From the NCBI RefSeq assembly GCF_900187365.1, contig NZ_FYDG01000019.1:1-37176 (forward strand): 37,176 nt of DNA. Direction: 5' to 3'. The DNA is from Rhodoblastus acidophilus (GTDB lineage Bacteria; Pseudomonadota; Alphaproteobacteria; Rhizobiales; Beijerinckiaceae). The notes below the pieces were generated by a model. The model was not told the origin of the DNA. It searched no databases and worked only from the letters and a program-made list of their open reading frames with translations. The stretch's first letter is position 1, and the number at the start of each line of letters is the position of its first letter. Below are positions 25,960-31,975 of this stretch, one piece after another. Made by a program: the position numbers and the translations under genes.

Positions 25960-26610
25960 ATGCAGGTGATTGCTTTCGTGACACAAAAGGGAGGTAGCGG
26001 CAAAAGCACAACCGCTGCTTCCATAGCCGTGGCCGCTTTTCAGCAGGGTCGCCGGGTGTTCATGCTCGAATTGGATCGCCAAGGTACTTTGAGCGACTGG
26101 ATTGAAAGCCGGGAAGCTGAGGAAGGCCCAGACTGCGAGCGGATCGACGCCACGGCCCTTGAAACGGCCCTTGCGACCCTGAAAGGGGCAAATTACGACC
26201 TCGTCGTAATCGACACCCCCGGCATTGATAGCCCAGGGGTCAATGCCGCCATGCGATCCGCGAATTTATGTCTAATTCCGTGTCGCCCGACGGCGACCGA
26301 TCTACGCGGCTGCTTGCCGACTGTGCAAAGCTTAATCCGGCTTGAAAAGCCGTTCGCTTTCGTTCTGACGCAATGCCCGCCTCGATCCAATCGAGTTGAA
26401 GAAACGCGGGCTGGACTTGCCGCATTGGGGCTGATTGCTGAACCTCCCATCGTCAGCCGAGCAGATCATCAAGACGCCATGGCCGCAGGCATGGGCGTAA
26501 CCGAATTTAACGAGGCGGGAGCTGCTGCTAACGAAATCAAGCAGCTTTGGATCTGGATTGAAAACAAGCTTGAGCCGAAGGGAAAGCGAAATGTCGTCAA
26601 AGCCGCGTAG
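25960..26610 (+). CDS. parA: ParA-family partition ATPase (system 2)
   Basis: This 216-aa small ParA has Walker A KGGSGKST at residues 10-17, LELDRQGTLSDWIESREAE where the family has D.QG, and LVVIDTPGIDSPGVNAAMR in the switch II region. It starts at ATG 25960 with AGGG seven to eight bases before it; a GTG two codons upstream is also in frame. It is closest in style to the ParA type common on alphaproteobacterial plasmids and differs throughout from the first ParA. Its end overlaps the partner gene by 20 bp. Flanking ACCATTA-type repeats and the following BrnT/BrnA pair make this a compact stability module. Confidence 0.93.
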   Translation: MQVIAFVTQKGGSGKSTTAASIAVAAFQQGRRVFMLELDRQGTLSDWIESREAEEGPDCERIDATALETALATLKGANYDLVVIDTPGIDSPGVNAAMRSANLCLIPCRPTATDLRGCLPTVQSLIRLEKPFAFVLTQCPPRSNRVEETRAGLAALGLIAEPPIVSRADHQDAMAAGMGVTEFNEAGAAANEIKQLWIWIENKLEPKGKRNVVKAA

Positions 26611-26893
26611 AACTGTCTTATCCGGCATTGTGACGCCGCTCACCCGCGAGGCCTCGCATAGTGAGCCAGTCGTCCCTGCTATCGAGCAGGACGAACCCGC
26701 CCGTCGTCGCAGCGCGACTAAGGAGTCCACCAAACAGCAGACGCTTTATCTTCCGCCTGCGGTTCATGAGCAATTGCGTGAACTGGCGTTTTCGGAACGC
26801 GTGAAAATGCATGCGCTGATCATGGAAGGCTTGGACTCCGTGTTTCGAGCGCGCGGCCTGAAATCGATTGCCGACCTTACCAGGACAAGCTGA
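26591..26893 (+). CDS. Small partition partner protein (system 2), ribbon-helix-helix-like
   Basis: This 100-aa protein starts inside the end of parA2. Residues 1-45 are polar and probably disordered. Residues 47-90 (KQQTLYLPPAVHEQLRELAF, then MHALIMEGLDSVFRARG) look like a ribbon-helix-helix: a short strand followed by two helices. It probably binds the TGATACCATTA-type repeats and regulates the operon. It shares no obvious sequence with the partner of system 1 beyond the general layout. The ATG at 26591 has AAAGCG-type spacing but no strong Shine-Dalgarno, consistent with coupling to parA2. Confidence 0.72.
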   Translation: MSSKPRRTVLSGIVTPLTREASHSEPVVPAIEQDEPARRRSATKESTKQQTLYLPPAVHEQLRELAFSERVKMHALIMEGLDSVFRARGLKSIADLTRTS

Positions 26894-26899
26894 TACAGT

Positions 26900-26961
26900 T
26901 ATGATGGTATCATGGTATGGTGGCATCGTGGTAAAATGAGCTTCCTTGATATGTATATACA
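26900..26961. repeat. par2 middle repeats and brnT promoter palindrome
   Basis: Between the partition partner and brnT there are tandem GGTATSATGG-like units: ATGGTATCA at 26904-26912, then CATGGTATGGTGGCATCG. These are inverted relatives of the TGATACCAT repeats that flank the module. A perfect palindrome TGTATATACA lies at 26952-26961, 17 bases before brnT. That position suits autoregulation by BrnA or a -10 region. Confidence 0.6.
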
Positions 26962-26978
26962 AAATGTGTACGCTCTAA

Positions 26979-27245
26979 ATGTTCGAATGGGATGAAGCCA
27001 AGCGGCAGACGAACCTGGCGAAGCACAAGCTCGACTTTGTGGACGCGGTTTTGATGTTTGACGGAAGGGCGAGCGTAACTGCCCCTTCTAATTATCCCGT
27101 TGAGGCGCGGTTTGTGACAACCGCCATGATCCATGGGAAGTTCTATTCCCTCGTGTGGACATGGCGCGATCAAAGCCGTCGGATCATTTCGTTCAGGAGG
27201 GCGCGCGATGGCGAAGAAAGATCATATCGAGAGGCACACGGCTGA
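26979..27245 (+). CDS. brnT: BrnT-family toxin
   Basis: This 88-aa protein opens with the family hallmark FEWDEAKRQTNLAKHKLDFV and ends with YSLVWTWRDQSRRIISFRRA and ERSYREA, matching the usual FEWDpaKa..NL.KHgv.F start and the RIISaRrA...E...Y end of BrnT ribonucleases. BrnT is a RelE-like RNase that inhibits translation when free. The antitoxin gene overlaps its end by 38 bases, so the two are made together. Position inside the par2 repeat bracket suggests a role in plasmid retention. Confidence 0.92.
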   Translation: MFEWDEAKRQTNLAKHKLDFVDAVLMFDGRASVTAPSNYPVEARFVTTAMIHGKFYSLVWTWRDQSRRIISFRRARDGEERSYREAHG

Positions 27246-27540
27246 TGAACTGCGCGCCAAGCAGGCGCGCGGCGAGAGTCAAAGCGATTGGGCGCGTGCC
27301 GCAGCAATGAGCGCAGACGAGGTTGAAAGCGTTATTGCCGAGGATAACGACGAGGCCGGTATGATTGTTGACTGGGCGCAAGCATCAGTCGAATTGCCGC
27401 AGCCAAAGGCGGTTCTCAACATGCGGGTTGACCGCGAGGTTATGGACTTCTTTCGCAGTCAGGGCCGGGGCTATCAGACGAAAATCAACGCGGTATTGCG
27501 TTCCTACGTCGAGCAGATGCGGCACCACGACAAACGTTGA
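27208..27540 (+). CDS. brnA: BrnA-family antitoxin
   Basis: This 110-aa protein starts at ATG 27208, which has CAGGAGG seven bases upstream. The N-terminal half (HTADELRAKQARGESQSDWA) binds toxin in this family. The C-terminal part VLNMRVDREVMDFFRSQGRG followed by YQTKINAVLRSYVEQ is the ribbon-helix-helix DNA-binding end. It would neutralise BrnT and repress the brnTA promoter. The stop codon TGA is also the first three bases of the 13-bp par2 repeat, which extends directly downstream. Confidence 0.92.
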   Translation: MAKKDHIERHTADELRAKQARGESQSDWARAAAMSADEVESVIAEDNDEAGMIVDWAQASVELPQPKAVLNMRVDREVMDFFRSQGRGYQTKINAVLRSYVEQMRHHDKR

Positions 27541-27602
27541 TACCATTACAGTGGTATCAGTGTGCGCCATTGTAATGGTCTAATTGCATTATGGTAATAT
27601 GG
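27538..27602. repeat. par2 downstream repeats (TGATACCATTACA type)
   Basis: TGATACCATTACA at 27538-27550 is an exact copy of the 13-mer before parA2. It forms an inverted repeat with TGGTATCA at 27552-27559 (8-bp arms, six-base spacer). CCATT-GT-AATGG follows at 27567-27578 and ATGGTAATATGG at 27591-27602. The order mirrors the upstream cluster. The array overlaps the brnA stop, so the repeats bracket parA2, its partner and brnTA as one unit. Confidence 0.72.
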
Positions 27603-27737
27603 CGGCACCGTGCCGTTTATTGCGTTGTTTATGGCCGGGCGAACAGCGCCAAGTTGCGGCAGCGGCCAAAACAGCTAGGATTCCGCTTCGACTCGCTGAT
27701 TTGCGGTTGAGTCGACAACCAAAGGACAGACCCTAGA

Positions 27738-27860
27738 AAACACAAAACCCGCCTTGGAAGGCGGGCCGGTGTCCCGGCGAACCGGGGAAAATCTCAAGTT
27801 GTGGTGACCTGAGTTTCCCCAAAATCTAGATTGAAGTCAAGCGGAAGCATCGTTTCCGCT
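27738..27860 (+). promoter_or_regulatory. Structured 5' leader of winged-helix gene, copy 2
   Basis: The stems seen in copy 1 are kept: CCCGCCTT/AAGGCGGG at 27748-27765; CCGGT/ACCGG just after it; GGGGAAA plus CTCA pairing with TGAG plus TTTCCCC across 27784-27820; and AGCGGAA/TTCCGCT at 27840-27860, again followed by T6. In the third stem the arms differ from copy 1 by small changes that keep pairing, as expected for a selected RNA structure. Confidence 0.6.
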
Positions 27861-27921
27861 GATGAGATTTTTTGCGCCGGATTTCGGCCCTTTCCGAGCG
27901 GGCAACCCGAACGGAGAGACG

Positions 27922-28701
27922 ATGACACGCGCACATGCCGCCGCAGTCCATTTGGCTGCGATCAGCGGCACAAAATCCCTATCCATGCTCGACGGAGCCG
28001 CTCGCACCATTTGGAGCGATTGGGCCGAGGGGAAGCTGACCGACGACCAGGCGGCGACGCTGGCCGAGATGCTGGAGCGCCGGAAGAAAGAGGTGCGCGG
28101 CGCCGACACGGTCGCCGCGCGCGCGCCAAATGTGAGCGCCGCGGCGAAGGCGCAGGGCCGGCCGAGCTATTTTCCGCCCAAGCGCAAGACGCCGGTTTCA
28201 CAAAACCGGCGGGCGTCGATCGAGCGGCGGCGGCGGCTGGCCTGTTCCGGCCCGATGCCGCCGGCCCTGGCCTGCCTGTTCACAACCGGTGAACTCGCGG
28301 TGCTGCGGATCGTCGCCGACGAGGTGCGCGACCGTAAGCAATGCCGCCTCACCCTGGGCGAGATTTCCGCGCGCGCCGGCGTCGGGATCACGACCGCGCG
28401 CAACGCGCTGCGCTATGCGGCGCGCGAAGGTCTTGTGACCATTGAGGAGCGCCGGCGCGACAAGCGGCCGAACCTGTCCAATGTGGTGCGGATCGTTTCA
28501 AGGGAGTGGATGGTTTGGATCGCGCGCGGACGAAAGCAGACGGCGCGGTCGGCGTCAGCCGGGGGAGGGTGCAAAAAAGTAGAGTCCACGGATATTGCTT
28601 CTTCCAGAAGCCTATGTGGAGAACGTGTGAAACGCGTTCCACACTCTGAAATGCGCACCTCAAAATCACAGGAAATCGGATTGCGCACCCGACCCCAATA
28701 G
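27922..28701 (+). CDS. Winged-helix DNA-binding protein, candidate plasmid replication initiator (copy 2)
   Basis: This 259-aa paralogue of the protein at 4100-4882 starts at the equivalent ATG after GGAGAG. The frame is open 20 codons further upstream, but that region is the conserved leader, not coding. The winged helix (LTLGEISARAGVGITTARNA) and the basic RRASIERRRR linker are identical to copy 1. The N-terminal 50 and C-terminal 50 residues differ, which could alter origin recognition or prevent cross-talk. Its place 380 bp after the par2-brnTA module and next to a resolvase supports a replication or plasmid-control role, by context only. Confidence 0.62.
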   Translation: MTRAHAAAVHLAAISGTKSLSMLDGAARTIWSDWAEGKLTDDQAATLAEMLERRKKEVRGADTVAARAPNVSAAAKAQGRPSYFPPKRKTPVSQNRRASIERRRRLACSGPMPPALACLFTTGELAVLRIVADEVRDRKQCRLTLGEISARAGVGITTARNALRYAAREGLVTIEERRRDKRPNLSNVVRIVSREWMVWIARGRKQTARSASAGGGCKKVESTDIASSRSLCGERVKRVPHSEMRTSKSQEIGLRTRPQ

Positions 28702-28795
28702 GCGCGGCTTCGCCGCACAAGGCTTTCCGATAAGAAAGGGTGGAAACCGTTCGAACTCACGAAGGGAACGAAGAAGCACGTCTTTTTTCAACAGT

Positions 28796-29377
28796 CTAAA
28801 ACCTTTCAGGCTTTTTGACCGCCCGCTCTTTCGAGATGAGACGGGAGATGGTTGAGCGGTGAATCTTGAAGATGCGGGCCATTTCGGCGGCGGATTTTCG
28901 GCCTGATCTGACGGCGTCCAGGATTTCCCGGCATTGTTCGGCGGTGAGTTTCGGCTTTCGACCGGGAACCCGGCCCTTTTCGCGCGCTTCATGCAGTCCG
29001 GCGCGGGTGCGTTCGCGGATCATTTCGCGTTCGAATTCGGCAAACGCGCCGAGCATGTGCATCATCATCCGGCCAGCGGGACCAGACGTGTCGATCGCTT
29101 CAGTCAGAGAGAGGAATTTGCCGCCGGCGGCCTCGATGCGCTCGAGGATGACGATCAGGTCTTTGAGCGAGCGCGACAGGCGATCGAGCTTCCACACCAC
29201 CAGCGTGTCCCCGGCGCGAAATTGGTCGAGCAGTCGATGCAGCTCGGGCCGGTCCCACCGCCCGCCCGAGGCGGCTTCCTCGAACAATTTTTCGCATCCC
29301 GCCTGTTTGAGGGCGCGGATTTGCGCGGCGGTTTCCTGGGTCTCGGTTTTGGAAATGCGGGCGTAGCCGAGCAGCAT
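28796..29377 (-). CDS. Serine recombinase/resolvase (Tn3-resolvase/invertase type)
   Basis: This 193-aa protein starts MLLGYARISKTETQETAAQI, with catalytic Ser9. WKLDRLSRSLKDLIVILERI supplies the conserved Arg cluster, AFAEFEREMIRERTRAGLHE is the long E-helix, and SAAEMARIFKIHRSTISRLI is the C-terminal HTH. It is full length for the family. I chose the ATG at 29377; the frame is open much further upstream, but that part has no family similarity. It probably resolves plasmid multimers or cointegrates at the dyad 15 bp upstream of its start. Confidence 0.92.
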   Translation of the reverse strand: MLLGYARISKTETQETAAQIRALKQAGCEKLFEEAASGGRWDRPELHRLLDQFRAGDTLVVWKLDRLSRSLKDLIVILERIEAAGGKFLSLTEAIDTSGPAGRMMMHMLGAFAEFEREMIRERTRAGLHEAREKGRVPGRKPKLTAEQCREILDAVRSGRKSAAEMARIFKIHRSTISRLISKERAVKKPERF

Positions 29378-29392
29378 GTGTGTTGCGTCTTC

Positions 29393-29420
29393 TGTTGCCA
29401 AATGCGATAAATTGGCAACA
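29393..29420. promoter_or_regulatory. 28-bp dyad upstream of resolvase, candidate res subsite/operator
   Basis: Perfect 9-bp arms, TGTTGCCAA and TTGGCAACA, are separated by ten bases, 28 bp in all. This is the size of a resolvase-binding subsite, and it ends 15 bp from the resolvase start codon, so binding would also repress the gene. No second clear subsite was found next to it by eye. Confidence 0.7.
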
Positions 29421-29587
29421 GGATTGCGCAAATGCAAGCCCTTGATGGGACAGGCGGGGCGAGGGAACGGCGCATTGTTGCGAAAACGACCGTTTATGCA
29501 GCGGGACCGCGCTGGAAACCCGCATCGGCTTCCGCGAAGATGCGCAAAATGTCTGTTCGCGGCGCAAGCCAACATGCGGGACCAAGC

Positions 29588-30256
29588 GTGAGCGATCTCT
29601 ATGTCCTTCTGGGCGTTCAGCCCGACGCCAATCTCGCGGCGATCCGGCGCGCGTTTCGGAAAAAGGTGAGAAGTTGTCACCCCGACGGCGGGGGATCCGC
29701 CGAAGCGTTCCATGAACTCAAGACCGCCTATGACGTCCTGTCGGATCCGCTGCGCCGTCGCCGCTATGACGAAACCGGAGAAATAGGCGATCAAGCCTCG
29801 GGCGACCCGCGCCAGGCCAAGACGATCGAGATCCTGTCGGTCGCTTTTGATCAGGCCTTGCTCAAACTCAATGCGTCCGGCGCATGGCGGCCGTCCGATA
29901 TCCTGCCGGCGACGGCAAGAATTTTGGCGTCGTCCCGATCCGATGCGGCGCGCCATCGACAGAGCTTTGAAGCAGCCCTTGAGCAGGCGAAGTCGTTCAA
30001 GGAGCGTTTTCGCAACGCCTCAGGTGAAAATCTGATGGAGATCGTCGTCGCGCGCCGGATCTCCGCATGTCTTCAGAAAATCGATTTGCTGGATGAGCAT
30101 ATCGAAATCATGGATGACGCTCTTAGGATCTTGATGTCCACGGATGTCACGCCGCAATTGCAAATTGGCGGCGAAACCGCGCCCCAAGACGCGCAAGCCG
30201 GACAGGCGAATATTTCGCCTCTGCTGGATATCAGTTCCTTGATCAAGTTCAGATGA
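29588..30256 (+). CDS. J-domain (DnaJ-like) protein
   Basis: This protein of about 222 aa begins with a J-domain: DLYVLLGVQPDANLAAIRRA, the HPD tripeptide in SCHPDGGG, then AYDVLSDPLRRRRYDETGE. The J-domain occupies residues 1-65. The rest (about 155 residues) is helical and has no recognised domain, no zinc-finger and no G/F region, so it is a class C J-protein that would stimulate a host DnaK for a specific client. The GTG at 29588 with GGGA six bases before it puts the J-domain at the N-terminus, as usual. ATGs at 29432 and 29540 are in frame. It is convergent with the methyltransferase gene. The client is unknown. Confidence 0.82.
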   Translation: MSDLYVLLGVQPDANLAAIRRAFRKKVRSCHPDGGGSAEAFHELKTAYDVLSDPLRRRRYDETGEIGDQASGDPRQAKTIEILSVAFDQALLKLNASGAWRPSDILPATARILASSRSDAARHRQSFEAALEQAKSFKERFRNASGENLMEIVVARRISACLQKIDLLDEHIEIMDDALRILMSTDVTPQLQIGGETAPQDAQAGQANISPLLDISSLIKFR

Positions 30257-30265
30257 ACCGCGTGC

Positions 30266-30296
30266 AAAACCCTGCCCCTCCGCGAGAAGGGCAGGG
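30266..30296 (-). terminator. Rho-independent terminator after methyltransferase gene
   Basis: CCCTGCCC at 30270-30277 pairs perfectly with GGGCAGGG at 30289-30296. Read on the minus strand the stem is followed by TTTTG, so it terminates the methyltransferase transcript. It may also help stop the convergent J-domain gene. Confidence 0.75.
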
Positions 30297-30306
30297 CGCA
30301 AGCGTT

Positions 30307-31836
30307 TCAGGCGATCTGCAGCGCTTTCAAAATCGGCAGGTTCTTGTCGGCGAAGGTCTGCGCCTGCGCGCTGAGTTCGGCGAGATTCTCCTCGGCGGTT
30401 TCCAGGGCCTTGCCGTCCTTGACCAGTTTCTGGCCTTGCGCGCCAAGAATCTGCCAGGCGTGCTTCGCCCATTCGGCAGGCTGCTTCCTGTGCTGGGAGG
30501 CGCTCAACAGGAACAATTGCTGGAAGCGGTTGACCGCAAAGCCGCCGCCGGCGACCGGGCTGGCCAGGAAGCCGATGTCGTTGCCGCCCCGGGCCTTGTT
30601 GCAGAGATGGGCGTTGAGCCGGTCGGTCTGCTTCCTGACCTTGCCGATCACCGACTCGTCCTGCGCCAGCGCCAGATGGCCGGAGCTGGCCAGCACCATG
30701 GCGGCCTGTGTGACCTGCGCCAGACCGACGCCTTTGACCCCCTGTTCGATCTGGCCGAGGGTTCTGATCTTGTGGTCGGCCATCAGGTCGAGGATCGGGG
30801 CGTAAATGGCTTCGCTCATGTTGGCTTCGCCCACGGCGCCCTTGACCTTCAGCGAGACATCCGCGCGCGGGCTGGCCAGGACGACTCTTTGGGCGCGCAG
30901 CGCCTCGGCCTGCTCGAGGGCGTTGAGCCGCCGCGCCCCCTTCACCCAATAGTCGCGGCGGAACTGCTGGTTGACCATGAAGTCGCGCGTGGTCTCGCGG
31001 AACATGGCGTCGGGGATCTCCTTAAGGAAGGCCTGTTGCTCGGCCGTGAGGTTCACCGCGTCGATATGGTCGAGATAGTGCGCGGAGCCGGCATACTGAA
31101 CCTTGGCGCCTTCCAGCCATTTGGCCATGGTGGCGAAGTGCATGGGATGCCAGTCGCGATTGAAATATTCGTGCGCCAGATAATGCCTGTTGTGCGCCTT
31201 CAACTGCTTCAGCCGCTCGCCCACCTGCGGGTTGGCGCGACTGAACAGGGGGTTGGAGGCCAGCAGCTTTTCGGCGAAATCGATGGCGCCGTCGATGCGG
31301 CTGACAATGCCCCGGCCTTCCGACCCCAGCACGTCCGCATGTTCGGTCATCAGATGGCGCATCGGCGCGAAGGCGGCCCAACCCGGCAGCGTGTTGTAGC
31401 TGATGTAGAGCACGCCCCCCACTTTGAGCTTCTTGCGGACGAAATCGACGATGACCTGGCGGTTTTCGTCGCTGATCCAGCTCCAGATGCCGTGCAGGCA
31501 GATGTAGTCGAAGTCGGGCAGATCGGGGCGGTTGGCGAAATCGGCGAAAGCGTCGTCATACAGCGCGGCCCCTGACCCCGAGGCGGCGGCGAGCTCCTGG
31601 GCGAAGCCGGCCTGGCTGGGGTTGAAATCGGCGCCATGCCATCGCGCCGGTCCGGCGGCGGCGTGAATGTTGGCGGAAAGGCCCTGGCCGAAGCCGAGTT
31701 CGCAGGCGGCGCCGATTTGCGGACAGACCAGCCCCTGGTTGAGAAGCGCAAGCTGCGCCTGCACCGGGTTCAGTTCGGCGTAATAGCCATAGGTATAGCC
31801 GATGTCGGCCACGTAACCGGCGGTCCAGTCGCTCAT
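30307..31836 (-). CDS. SAM-dependent methyltransferase with methyltransferase regulatory domain
   Basis: This 509-aa protein has a class I methyltransferase fold: ACELGFGQGLSAN at 44-56 is the SAM-binding glycine motif, LPDFDYICLHGIWSWISDEN and VGGVLYISYNTLPGW follow. After it comes the regulatory domain (about 215-300, with NRHYLAHEYFNRDWHPMHFA and FRETTRDFMVNQQFRRDYWV) and a long C-terminal part. Proteins of this type are found beside surface-protein and glycan genes and may methylate a sugar or the surface protein. It lies downstream of the S-layer-like gene on the same strand but behind a strong terminator, so it is probably transcribed separately. The substrate is unknown. Confidence 0.88.
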   Translation of the reverse strand: MSDWTAGYVADIGYTYGYYAELNPVQAQLALLNQGLVCPQIGAACELGFGQGLSANIHAAAGPARWHGADFNPSQAGFAQELAAASGSGAALYDDAFADFANRPDLPDFDYICLHGIWSWISDENRQVIVDFVRKKLKVGGVLYISYNTLPGWAAFAPMRHLMTEHADVLGSEGRGIVSRIDGAIDFAEKLLASNPLFSRANPQVGERLKQLKAHNRHYLAHEYFNRDWHPMHFATMAKWLEGAKVQYAGSAHYLDHIDAVNLTAEQQAFLKEIPDAMFRETTRDFMVNQQFRRDYWVKGARRLNALEQAEALRAQRVVLASPRADVSLKVKGAVGEANMSEAIYAPILDLMADHKIRTLGQIEQGVKGVGLAQVTQAAMVLASSGHLALAQDESVIGKVRKQTDRLNAHLCNKARGGNDIGFLASPVAGGGFAVNRFQQLFLLSASQHRKQPAEWAKHAWQILGAQGQKLVKDGKALETAEENLAELSAQAQTFADKNLPILKALQIA

Positions 31837-31900
31837 TGGTCGTCCTCCTGTTTGGCTCTTGTCCGCACGCGCCTTTTGTCCGACGCCTCACCCTTGAAAT

Positions 31901-31931
31901 CAAAAATCCCGCCCCTTTTGAGGGGCGGGAT
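31901..31931 (-). terminator. Strong Rho-independent terminator after S-layer-like gene
   Basis: ATCCCGCCCC (31906-31915) and GGGGCGGGAT (31922-31931) form a perfect 10-bp stem. On the minus strand it is followed by TTTTTG. This is the strongest terminator in the window and ends the S-layer-like transcript 45 bp after the stop codon. Confidence 0.88.
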
Positions 31932-31950
31932 CGAAGTTTACGGGATCTTC

Positions 31951-31970
31951 GAAGAGGATTTCTCCTCTTC
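31951..31970 (-). other. 3' hairpin directly after the S-layer-like stop codon
   Basis: GAAGAGGA and TCCTCTTC form a perfect 8-bp stem with a 4-base loop, five bases past the TAA. With the terminator behind it there are two stems in tandem, which could protect the 3' end of an abundant mRNA. Confidence 0.6.
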
Positions 31971-31975
31971 TTTGG

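Larger units (their letters stand above)
27651..28753. repeat. Repeated ~1.1-kb module, copy 2 (leader plus winged-helix gene)
   Basis: This is the second copy of the segment at 3832-4933, in the same orientation. Leader, coding core and post-stop hairpin (28704-28716) are all retained. The flanks are unrelated: par2 repeats on the left and a resolvase gene on the right, against a polysaccharide operon and a UbiA gene around copy 1. Confidence 0.85.

Noticed and set aside
28796-29956. A 386-codon version of the resolvase with a long N-terminal extension
   Set aside because: The extension has no family similarity, overlaps the J-domain gene antisense and would bury the catalytic N-terminus; the ATG at 29377 begins exactly at the resolvase fold.
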